Origin: JAKLEX01 sp035327525
Lineage (GTDB): Bacteria; Patescibacteriota; Minisyncoccia; Phycocordibacterales; JAACPR01
DNA: 12,360 nucleotides
Direction: 5' to 3'
Assembly: GCA_035327525.1 (NCBI GenBank)
Contig: DAOLDC010000019.1
Location: forward strand, 1 to 12,360
Shown: one piece after another, positions 7,465-12,283 of the stretch
Numbering within the stretch: the stretch's first letter is position 1
Layout of the letters: each line of letters starts with the position of its first letter
Notes under the pieces: generated by a model
The model's database searches: none
Told to the model about the DNA's origin: nothing
Seen by the model: the letters and a program-made list of their open reading frames with translations, nothing else
Made by a program: the position numbers and the translations under genes

Positions 7465-7968
7465 TTATAGCCTTGTGACGACATCACCAATCTTGATTCC
7501 GTGTTTTTTTACAAAACCAGCGTTTGTTTCCAAAACATAGAGAGATTTTTTGTTTGGAATAAATGTTTTTGGAAAAGTATTTGGAGAAATGTTTTGCTCA
7601 ATATGAACTACTTCCATGTTTTGATCAATCCAAATTATATCTATAGAAAAAAGCATGTCCTTCATCCAAATTCCATGATAATCAGCCTGATCAAAGATAA
7701 AAAAGACGCCGTTTTTTTCGCCCAACTCTGCTACATTACTCAATCCACTTGTTCTAGAGACAGAATCATTGGCAATTCTGACAGTTAATGATGTTTCACC
7801 AATTACAACCCTGCTAGCATAAATTTCGTCTATTGCGGAGCCAAATATTTTATAAGCCTGCTTGTAAATCGGAAGGGTAAACATAACCACGATAAAAATC
7901 AGATACGCAATGGATGTTTTGACAACCAAAACCATCAATTTGTTTCCGTTCAATTTTCCGACGATCAT
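7465..7968 (-). CDS. DUF192 family protein, membrane-anchored
   Basis: The protein has 167 residues. A single N-terminal hydrophobic segment (about 12-32) probably anchors it, with the rest outside the membrane. The DUF192 domain spans about 53-167 and shows the family's marks: a short GLS motif after a Ser/Thr-rich turn (75-77), the VFFIFDQ strand (88-94), IWMKDMLFSIDIIWID (100-115), VVHIEQNISP (120-129) and YVLETNAGFVKKHGIKIGD (144-162). The family folds as a beta-barrel; its biochemical role is not established. It starts 31 bp after the tRNA-Ser(CGA) gene on the same strand. TATAAT (minus strand, 7984-7979) just before the ATG suggests a very short leader, or it may be co-transcribed with the tRNA. 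No Shine-Dalgarno is visible. Confidence 0.9.
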   Translation of the reverse strand: MIVGKLNGNKLMVLVVKTSIAYLIFIVVMFTLPIYKQAYKIFGSAIDEIYASRVVIGETSLTVRIANDSVSRTSGLSNVAELGEKNGVFFIFDQADYHGIWMKDMLFSIDIIWIDQNMEVVHIEQNISPNTFPKTFIPNKKSLYVLETNAGFVKKHGIKIGDVVTRL

Positions 7969-7999
7969 TATGCATCTAATTATATATCAAATTGTCCTG

Positions 8000-8087
8000 C
8001 GGAGGAAGAGGGATTTGAACCCTCGAGAGCTTTTTGGACTCTACCGCGTTTCGAGTGCGGCCCATTCAACCACTCTGGCACTCCTCC
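8000..8087 (-). tRNA. tRNA-Ser (anticodon CGA)
   Basis: Acceptor strands GGAGGAG (8087-8081) and TTCCTCC (8007-8001) pair with one G-T wobble at the inner end, with discriminator G at 8000. The anticodon loop CTCGAAA (8055-8049) gives anticodon CGA, which reads UCG. A long variable arm (GAG...CTC) and T-arm GAGGG/CCCTC with loop TTCAAAT complete a type II serine tRNA of 88 nt. CCA is not encoded (the next bases are CAG). The last pair of the anticodon stem is an A-C mismatch (8056 against 8048). Confidence 0.95.
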
Positions 8088-8105
8088 GTTAATGCGTCGG
8101 GTCTG

Positions 8106-8156
8106 ATTTTAACAATTTTTTTTATAATTTGACAGAGAAAGCAAAAAAGGTAATAT
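8106..8156. promoter_or_regulatory. back-to-back promoters for tRNA-Ser and the HD-domain gene
   Basis: On the plus strand, TTGACA (8129-8134) and TAATAT (8151-8156) with 16 bp spacing would start the HD-gene transcript about 50 nt before its ATG. On the minus strand, CTGTCA (8135-8130) and TAAAAT (8111-8106, extended by TGT) with 18 bp spacing would start the tRNA precursor about 12 nt before the mature 5' end. The two -35 hexamers are the same six or seven base pairs read on opposite strands. Confidence 0.5.
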
Positions 8157-8212
8157 CAAATTTGGAAAGTATTGAAAATTCACAAACAATAACAAGAAAG
8201 TGATGGTGTAAA

Positions 8213-8878
8213 ATGAGTATAACTATTCCGGCGATAATTAGAAATGATGAGTGTTTGTACGAAGGTAATTTGATCAAGTATTTTCAAATAATTTTCTCAA
8301 CCGCTCAGAATCTAAGTCTTCCGTATCACAACTTTCGACACATGTTCGGAATGTTGTGGAACGGCTACGATGCCTGCAGGTTTTACAAAGGAACAGCATC
8401 GTCTATTGGAATGAGAAATCTTCTCATTGGAATTATGTTCCACGACTACAATCACAGCGGAATGTTGGGCGATGATGATCTGAATATTGCTCGAGCAATC
8501 AGAGGCTTGAAAAAGCACGTGCTGGAAGAGGACAAGAAGAATCTCGAGAAAATTATACAAATCATCGAAGCAACCGAGTTTCCACACAAAAATCGAACCG
8601 ATCGACATCTCAATTTGATGGAAATGATAATTCGTGATGCTGACATGATGCAGGTTTTTGATGTTTCATGGATACAGCATGTTATATTCGGTCTTTCGGC
8701 CGAATGGGCCAAAACACCATTGGAAATATTGAGAATGCAAGAAAGTTTCCTGCGAGGTATCAAATGGAACACGACATGGGCAAAAGAAAAAATTCCGCAG
8801 GAGAAAATTGAAGAAAAAATCAAGGAGGTAAACAACCTGCTTGTGATAGTGAGGTCGGCTGAAGTAGAAAAAGTCTGA
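8213..8878 (+). CDS. HD-domain phosphohydrolase, resembles class I cyclic nucleotide phosphodiesterase
   Basis: The protein has 221 residues, no signal peptide and is probably cytoplasmic. Metal-site motifs in order are PYHNFRH (37-43), FHDYNHSG (76-83, the HD pair H77-D78) and RDADMMQ (141-147, the distal Asp). YHNxxH followed by HDxxHxG and a late A-D resembles the catalytic signature of class I 3',5'-cyclic nucleotide phosphodiesterases, and also the broader HD phosphohydrolases. The C-terminus (about 190-221) is a charged helix. The substrate cannot be assigned from sequence; a nucleotide or cyclic nucleotide is an inference. The gene is monocistronic on the plus strand, with its own promoter, a weak Shine-Dalgarno-like GGTG, a TGA stop and a strong terminator. 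Confidence 0.78.
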   Translation: MSITIPAIIRNDECLYEGNLIKYFQIIFSTAQNLSLPYHNFRHMFGMLWNGYDACRFYKGTASSIGMRNLLIGIMFHDYNHSGMLGDDDLNIARAIRGLKKHVLEEDKKNLEKIIQIIEATEFPHKNRTDRHLNLMEMIIRDADMMQVFDVSWIQHVIFGLSAEWAKTPLEILRMQESFLRGIKWNTTWAKEKIPQEKIEEKIKEVNNLLVIVRSAEVEKV

Positions 8879-8944
8879 CACAGGACTGACCAGCAACTAA
8901 CCAGAACCTGATTAGGCTTGATCTGTAATCAACCAGAACCAACG

Positions 8945-8979
8945 CCGCCAACTACTGAAAAGTAATTGGCGGTTTTTTT
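8945..8979 (+). terminator. intrinsic terminator of the HD-domain gene
   Basis: CCGCCAA (8945-8951) pairs with TTGGCGG (8966-8972), then one C-A mismatch, then TACT/AGTA closed by a GAAA tetraloop (8957-8960). Seven T residues follow (8973-8979). It is a textbook Rho-independent terminator and stops transcription before the convergent TspO gene. Confidence 0.9.
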
Positions 8980-8984
8980 ATTCG

Positions 8985-9383
8985 TCAAAAATTGAGAAAA
9001 GTTATTGTAAATTGCAAAACGGTGGCGAATGAAACCCATAACAAATATGGAATTTGGGCATATGTCACCCATTTGGCATGAGGATAAATTACAATCATTG
9101 CCCAGATCAATGTTCCCAACACCAGCAAAATATCAATCGCCGCCAAAAAATTATTCTGTAAACCAAATTGTAGTGGAGTAAATGCAAAATTGAAAACGAG
9201 ATTTAGGGCAAAAGGCAAAGCAATTTTTGCAGATATTTCTCTTCGAAAAAATTTGTAAAAAACCACACCAAAAGAAATCGCAATTATAATATAAAGGACA
9301 GTCCATACCGGACCAAAAACATATCCTGGCGGTGACCATGACGGCTTGATAATTTCCGTATACCAATTGTATGTTGGGTTCAT
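8985..9383 (-). CDS. TspO/MBR family tryptophan-rich sensory protein, short form
   Basis: TspO proteins are membrane proteins that bind porphyrins, sterols and other hydrophobic ligands. Family hallmarks are WYTEIIKPSWSPP (7-19), FGPVWTVLY (23-31), an N-rich third helix (ALNLVFNFAFTPLQFGL, 59-75), AAIDILLVLGTLIW (81-94) and PYLLWVSFAT (112-121). At 132 residues it is shorter than the usual 150-160. The first of the five family helices, normally just before WY..KPSW, is missing. A TAA stop lies in frame four codons upstream of the ATG, so the gene cannot be extended. Four helices remain. Short versions may be normal in related organisms (from memory, not checked). No Shine-Dalgarno is visible. 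Confidence 0.9.
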   Translation of the reverse strand: MNPTYNWYTEIIKPSWSPPGYVFGPVWTVLYIIIAISFGVVFYKFFRREISAKIALPFALNLVFNFAFTPLQFGLQNNFLAAIDILLVLGTLIWAMIVIYPHAKWVTYAQIPYLLWVSFATVLQFTITFLNF

Positions 9384-9410
9384 GTGTTTATTTTAGCATT
9401 TTTTATTAAT

Positions 9411-9971
9411 CTACAACTCAGCCAAATCCCCTTTGGCGAAATATGTTTTTATTTTAACAACTTCCTCCATTACTTTATTCTTGCCAATTTCTATTTCATG
9501 CCAGTTTTCTTTTGTGAACGGATACTTGTCAGAAGTATATGCGGCAGATTTTAATTTTACATGTTTAGATATTTGTTTTCTTAATGTCATCAGTGCCCTT
9601 CTAGCGTGAAAATTTTTTACTACCGCGGTGATAGTTCCGATATTTTCAAGTCCGATTTTTTTATCAATGACTTCAATTGAAAATAGAACGTTTTCCAATG
9701 TGTTCATTGATTTGTTTTCAATGAGAATATCTTTTTTGGGAATACCAAGTTTTTCCAACTCGATTGCCATAAAATCACCTTCAACAATACCTGTTGTTTT
9801 ATTGATACCACCACTGACAATAACTTTTGGAACAAATCCGCCTTTGTACAGCTCAGCAGTTTTTTCAATTGATTCTTTCCATGAATTCATGGTACCAAAA
9901 ACAAAAGCTAAGTCGCCTTTCGGATTTTCATCATTTATAAAAATATATTTTGTTATTTCATTTTTATTCAT
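9411..9971 (-). CDS. YdcF/DUF218-family protein
   Basis: With the ATG at 9971 the protein has 186 residues. A TTG at 10010 would add 13 residues (KGCSKNTN...), which are not family-like and are less likely; neither start has a Shine-Dalgarno. The DUF218 pattern is clear: DLAFVFG strand (20-26), the helix into GGFVPKVIVSGG (44-55), E64 after GIV, LGIPKKDILIENKSMNTLENV (75-95) and VVKNFHARRAL (117-127). In this family the SGG, the E..S.NT.EN motif and the later H-R motif line the putative active site. Members include SanA- and ElyC-like envelope proteins and E. coli YdcF, which binds S-adenosylmethionine. No signal peptide or membrane helix is seen, so a cytoplasmic location is inferred. Confidence 0.87.
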   Translation of the reverse strand: MNKNEITKYIFINDENPKGDLAFVFGTMNSWKESIEKTAELYKGGFVPKVIVSGGINKTTGIVEGDFMAIELEKLGIPKKDILIENKSMNTLENVLFSIEVIDKKIGLENIGTITAVVKNFHARRALMTLRKQISKHVKLKSAAYTSDKYPFTKENWHEIEIGKNKVMEEVVKIKTYFAKGDLAEL

Positions 9972-10023
9972 TATTTTTTCAGAATTCGTGTTTTTCGAAC
10001 AACCTTTCAACCTGACGACAAGT

Positions 10024-10040
10024 GTGAGTTAAATACTCAC
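10024..10040. repeat. short inverted repeat upstream of the YdcF-like gene
   Basis: GTGAGT (10024-10029) and ACTCAC (10035-10040) form a perfect 6-bp inverted repeat around TAAAT. It lies about 55-70 bp upstream of the YdcF-like ATG. There is no T-run, so an operator site fits better than a terminator. A possible minus-strand -10 (GATAAT, 10067-10062, extended by TGC) lies just upstream, but with a poor -35. Confidence 0.3.
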
Positions 10041-10161
10041 CAGTCAAAATATTGTAAGAGTATTATCGCATATTTTTGGAAATGATTTGAGGTATGCAGG
10101 CAGAAGCTCCTTTAGTGGTAAATGCGACATGTGTAACATATGGAGAAATATAGATTATAAG

Positions 10162-10190
10162 TTGCTTTTTATTATATATTCTAATAGTAT
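10162..10190 (+). promoter_or_regulatory. candidate promoter of the GC-rich orphan gene
   Basis: TTGCTT (10162-10167) and TAGTAT (10185-10190) are spaced by 17 bp in an AT-rich stretch. RNA would start near 10197 and give a leader of about 29 nt that contains the Shine-Dalgarno. Confidence 0.35.
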
Positions 10191-10225
10191 TTAACTAGAG
10201 GTACAAACCAAGAAAGGATAGGAAC

Positions 10226-10606
10226 ATGAAGTCGTTAGTAACTACGCCAGACGAACAAATGCCAGAAATGAAGGTTGCTGTAACCTGTCGTGAATTCCAC
10301 GGGACTCACGACAAGGCCCTGGCAGCTAGGAAATTGGTCCGAGAATCCAGGAACCTGAAGAGGTTCGAAATTGCCCGACTCAAAGAGATGATTGCTCATT
10401 TAGAATCTGGTCAACGTCTAACTAATACCGAAGACGGACCGGACTTTGTATTCGCATCAGATTACAACTCCGAAATCAGACTCTGCCAGAATGAACTGGC
10501 GTCGAGGAAAACACTAGTCGGCGTGCGCGACCAAAACGCTCGCCAGATTGCAAGAACTGATCCAGTGTACGGCTGGACCAAATCATGGCTGTCGATCTCG
10601 GCCTAA
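10226..10606 (+). CDS. hypothetical protein, GC-rich orphan gene (126 aa)
   Basis: I do not recognise the family. The 126-residue product is soluble-looking and charged. An N-terminal segment with TCREFHGTHDKALAARK (19-36, including Cys and His) leads into a long basic helix (about 28-60, R/K/E/L-rich, possibly coiled coil). A second helix-like region follows (80-109), and the tail is aromatic (VYGWTKSW). Three features set it apart. GC is about 49 percent in three lines counted by hand (10261-10440), against about one third in lepA. It has the only strong Shine-Dalgarno seen here (AAAGGA and AGGA before the ATG). It also has its own elaborate hairpin terminator. It looks like a separately acquired or strongly expressed monocistronic gene. 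Confidence 0.75.
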   Translation: MKSLVTTPDEQMPEMKVAVTCREFHGTHDKALAARKLVRESRNLKRFEIARLKEMIAHLESGQRLTNTEDGPDFVFASDYNSEIRLCQNELASRKTLVGVRDQNARQIARTDPVYGWTKSWLSISA

Positions 10607-10608
10607 TC

Positions 10609-10673
10609 AACCACCCACCTGGGCAACAAGGAATTCCGCCTTGCTTTCGGGTAAGGTGGTTTTCTTTTTATTT
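10609..10673 (+). terminator. multi-segment hairpin terminator of the orphan gene
   Basis: Nested pairings are AACCACC (10609-10615) with GGTGGTT (10655-10661), ACCTG (10617-10621) with CGGGT (10648-10652), and CAAGG with CCTTG (around 10627-10642) closed by AATTCCG. A T-rich tail (TTTCTTTTTATTT) follows directly. It begins 3 bp after the stop codon. Confidence 0.75.
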
Positions 10674-10681
10674 AAAAATCT

Positions 10682-10724
10682 GGTCAATCCGATACCTTGT
10701 TTTCATTGCGGAGAGAGGGATTCG
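10682..10724 (+). repeat. repeat module A fused to a tRNA-Ser 3'-end remnant
   Basis: Positions 10682-10711 match module B (11754-11783) at 24 of 30 bases: GGTCA, CCGATAC, TTGTT, TCA and GCGG are shared. The continuation GCGGAGAGAGGGATTCG (10708-10724) matches the 3' end of the tRNA-Ser(GGA) gene at 12280-12298 except for one missing GA unit. It is in the same orientation as that gene's 3' end, so the two form a direct repeat about 1.57 kb apart. The rest of the tRNA is absent here. Confidence 0.65.
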
Positions 10725-10922
10725 GTCACGAATTACTAAGTAAAATTTTTCGCCTACACTTTTATTCCCAATAAAATATCGTTTTAAAATCCAGCTCAAA
10801 TTTTACTAAGTGTTCGCGACCCCGACTCCTTCGCTACGCTCAGTCCGTCTTTCTCATCCCTCACTCGCTCCTACACATATTCATCTCGTTCAAATGGACT
10901 TCGCCCATTTTCACGAGCTGAT
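10725..10922. other. non-coding intergenic stretch with TACTAAGT boxes, a GC-rich segment and a hairpin
   Basis: No credible gene was found. The stretch contains TACTAAGT at 10734-10741 and 10804-10811 (a third copy is at 12265-12272). A GC-rich segment (about 10815-10871) carries a GACT...AGTC palindrome (10824-10845) with core TTCGCTACGCTC, reminiscent of REP-like elements. A strong hairpin (10885-10917) pairs CTCGT with ACGAG and AAATGG with CCATTT around a symmetric TC/TC internal loop. The hairpin sits next to the left edge of the 89-bp repeat. Confidence 0.5.
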
Positions 10923-11011
10923 GCGGGCCATGTGGGTTAAGTACTAGAGTAATGAGACATCGTGGGGATATTTTAGGAGATTTCCGGAAGTTAATTTAAT
11001 ACATGTGGGTC
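10923..11011. repeat. 89-bp repeat, copy 1 (behind the methyltransferase gene)
   Basis: It aligns without gaps to 11780-11868 with 69 of 89 identities counted by eye, mostly transition differences. The most conserved stretches are GTGGGTT, AATGAGACA, TATTTTAG and GAAGTTAATTT. On the minus strand it begins about 14 nt after the methyltransferase stop codon, preceded by a TGACCCA box (11017-11011). The ACAT (10957-10960) and ATGT (11003-11006) segments can pair. Confidence 0.8.
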
Positions 11012-11024
11012 TGGGTCAATTTTA

Positions 11025-11651
11025 TTATTTCTTTTCGTAAACATAAAAATTATGAGCAGGATTTGAAATTTCACTTTTAACAAAATTTTCTGCGCTAAAA
11101 TAAAAATCGGAAAAATAAACTAAAACAATACCTCCATCTTTTAAAATTCTGCTTATATCAGATTTTATTTTTTCTAAATACTCTCCTTCACTTTTTTCAT
11201 CTCTGTATTTGCTAAATTCTATTCCAGATAAAACTACTGCTTTTATAGATAGATCTTTCATTTTTTTGATTTCATCCAAAATATCTCCCTTAATCAACAC
11301 AATTGAGCCGTCTTCATATTCTGTTATTTTCTCCTCTTTTAAAGATGTTTCATCAACATCATGATCGTCCTCAAGATTAGCTATTTTAGCTAAAAGGTCA
11401 GCAACCTCTTCAGAGCTTCGGCTTCCTATTCGTCCAATAAAATGATGTGGTGATAAATCAACACCTATATATTTACTAATCCGCAGGCCTTTGAAATAGT
11501 AACTTAGAGCTGTTGCATCACCACAACCAAGATCTAAAACCTCTTCATTATGCATTTTTTTTCTTAAAAAATCTTTAACATTTTCATTCTCTAGTTCGGT
11601 TAATAGATTTTCAGAATACGGCGTTGTTTTTTCAATAAAATATTTTTCCAT
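11025..11651 (-). CDS. class I SAM-dependent methyltransferase
   Basis: The product has 208 residues with the Rossmann methyltransferase motifs: motif I VLDLGCGDA (38-46), the acidic second-strand end YIGVDLSP (61-68), GD at 122-123, VVLSGIEFS (139-147) and LKDGGIVLVYF (170-180). The region between about 73 and 117 is a charged insertion (many E and D) not typical of small methyltransferases. The substrate cannot be assigned. The gene appears leaderless: minus-strand TTGATT (11686-11681), 17 bp, TATAAT (11663-11658) puts the RNA start at or beside the ATG. It is enclosed by repeat copies 1 and 2, which suggests a mobile cassette. Confidence 0.85.
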   Translation of the reverse strand: MEKYFIEKTTPYSENLLTELENENVKDFLRKKMHNEEVLDLGCGDATALSYYFKGLRISKYIGVDLSPHHFIGRIGSRSSEEVADLLAKIANLEDDHDVDETSLKEEKITEYEDGSIVLIKGDILDEIKKMKDLSIKAVVLSGIEFSKYRDEKSEGEYLEKIKSDISRILKDGGIVLVYFSDFYFSAENFVKSEISNPAHNFYVYEKK

Positions 11652-11657
11652 GTGTTG

Positions 11658-11686
11658 ATTATATTACTATATTTTATTTCAATCAA
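11658..11686 (-). promoter_or_regulatory. promoter of the methyltransferase gene, probably leaderless
   Basis: On the minus strand, -35 TTGATT (11686-11681), a 17-bp spacer and a perfect -10 TATAAT (11663-11658) place the transcription start at about 11651, the first base of the ATG. No ribosome binding site could then be transcribed. Confidence 0.55.
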
Positions 11687-11753
11687 ACTTTTCCAATATC
11701 ACAATAATCAAAATCTAAATCATCCTCACATTGTTCTATTTTATAGTAGTTCG

Positions 11754-11783
11754 GGTCACACCGATACTTTGTTGTCAAGGCGG
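11754..11783. repeat. repeat module B
   Basis: This 30-bp module matches module A (10682-10711) at 24 of 30 bases. Its last four bases (GCGG, 11780-11783) are also the first bases of 89-bp repeat copy 2, so B and copy 2 join seamlessly. In A the same GCGG leads into the tRNA 3'-end remnant instead. Confidence 0.65.
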
Positions 11784-11868
11784 GCTACGTGGGTTCAGTA
11801 CCAGAGCAATGAGACACCGTAAGGTTATTTTAGCAGAGTTTTAGAAGTTAATTTGAGGTGTATGGGTC
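11780..11868. repeat. 89-bp repeat, copy 2 (overlaps the 3' end of the acetyltransferase gene)
   Basis: This is the second copy of the repeat at 10923-11011. On the minus strand its first 21 bases supply the final six codons (DPYTSN) and the TAA stop of the acetyltransferase gene. The ACAC (11814-11817) and GTGT (11859-11862) segments can pair; in copy 1 the corresponding bases are ACAT and ATGT, so one base pair has changed on both sides. It lies between the acetyltransferase and methyltransferase genes. Confidence 0.8.
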
Positions 11869-12246
11869 ACTAAGCATAATTCGGTATTTGAGCATTTTCT
11901 TGCTTTCTTTAGGAATTATGGCATCTTCAACAAAAATAGCTCCATTTGCCTCAATAATTTTCTTTGAACCAATATTATCTTCCATACAAGTAATAGAGAC
12001 TTCTTTCAGACCAATCCTCTTAGCTTCCTCAAGACCAAGAGCAAGTATCCGCTTTCCGTAGCCTTTTGAACGGTATTCGGGAAGAATTTCATAGTAAATA
12101 TGACTTGCCATGCTTTCTGGAATACCGACTCCGTGTGAAGGTTTGTGACGAATTTGGATTTTACCGACACAAATCTTATCATCAAAAAGCTCGTACTCTG
12201 AAGTCGGTAATATTCCTAATGTTTCTTTGTGTTTAAGGTAAATCAT
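11848..12246 (-). CDS. GNAT-family N-acetyltransferase
   Basis: The product has 132 residues, short but usual for a single GNAT domain. After the beta-strand lead (ICVGKIQIR, 25-33) comes YYEILPEYRSKGYGKRI (51-67), containing the acetyl-CoA pyrophosphate loop R-x-x-G-x-G (R59, G62, G64). Motif B, NIGSKKIIEANGAIFVED (91-108), follows. The domain is complete by about residue 126, and the last six residues come from the overlapping 89-bp repeat. The substrate is unknown; small GNATs act on aminoglycosides, ribosomal proteins, amino acids or toxins. The ATG at 12246 lies directly after a TGACCCACATAC box, without a Shine-Dalgarno. The gene follows tRNA-Ser(GGA) on the same strand and may be read from the tRNA promoter. 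Confidence 0.86.
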   Translation of the reverse strand: MIYLKHKETLGILPTSEYELFDDKICVGKIQIRHKPSHGVGIPESMASHIYYEILPEYRSKGYGKRILALGLEEAKRIGLKEVSITCMEDNIGSKKIIEANGAIFVEDAIIPKESKKMLKYRIMLSDPYTSN

Positions 12247-12283
12247 GTATGTGGGTCATGTATCTACTAAGTTCTCTTGGCGG
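12247..12283. repeat. repeat module C and TGACCCA box between the acetyltransferase gene and tRNA-Ser
   Basis: On the minus strand TGACCCACATAC (12258-12247) abuts the acetyltransferase ATG. Its partner TGACCCATAC (11869-11860) lies at the gene's other end. On the plus strand 12254-12283 is a diverged relative of modules A and B (GGTCA, TAC, GTT, GCGG; 18 of 30 against A) and contains the third TACTAAGT (12265-12272). Confidence 0.5.

Noticed and set aside
7910..8092. Plus-strand reading frame across tRNA-Ser(CGA)
   Set aside because: It overlaps a clear tRNA and the DUF192 gene on the other strand; no initiation signal was seen.
8899..8940. Direct repeat AACCAGAACC (8899-8908, 8931-8940) downstream of the HD gene
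   Set aside because: Only ten bases, two copies in low-complexity CAAC-rich sequence, and no connection to another element.
9972..10010. Longer TTG start for the YdcF-like gene
   Set aside because: The extra 13 residues are polar and not family-like, and there is no ribosome binding site; the ATG at 9971 fits the domain start better. Not fully excluded.
10923..11868. 89-bp repeats as integron attC sites
   Set aside because: The layout is similar, but the paired core sites are missing: a GTTAAGT fits GTTRRRY in copy 1 only, copy 2 has GTTCAGT, and no RYYYAAC partner was found. No IntI-like gene is present.
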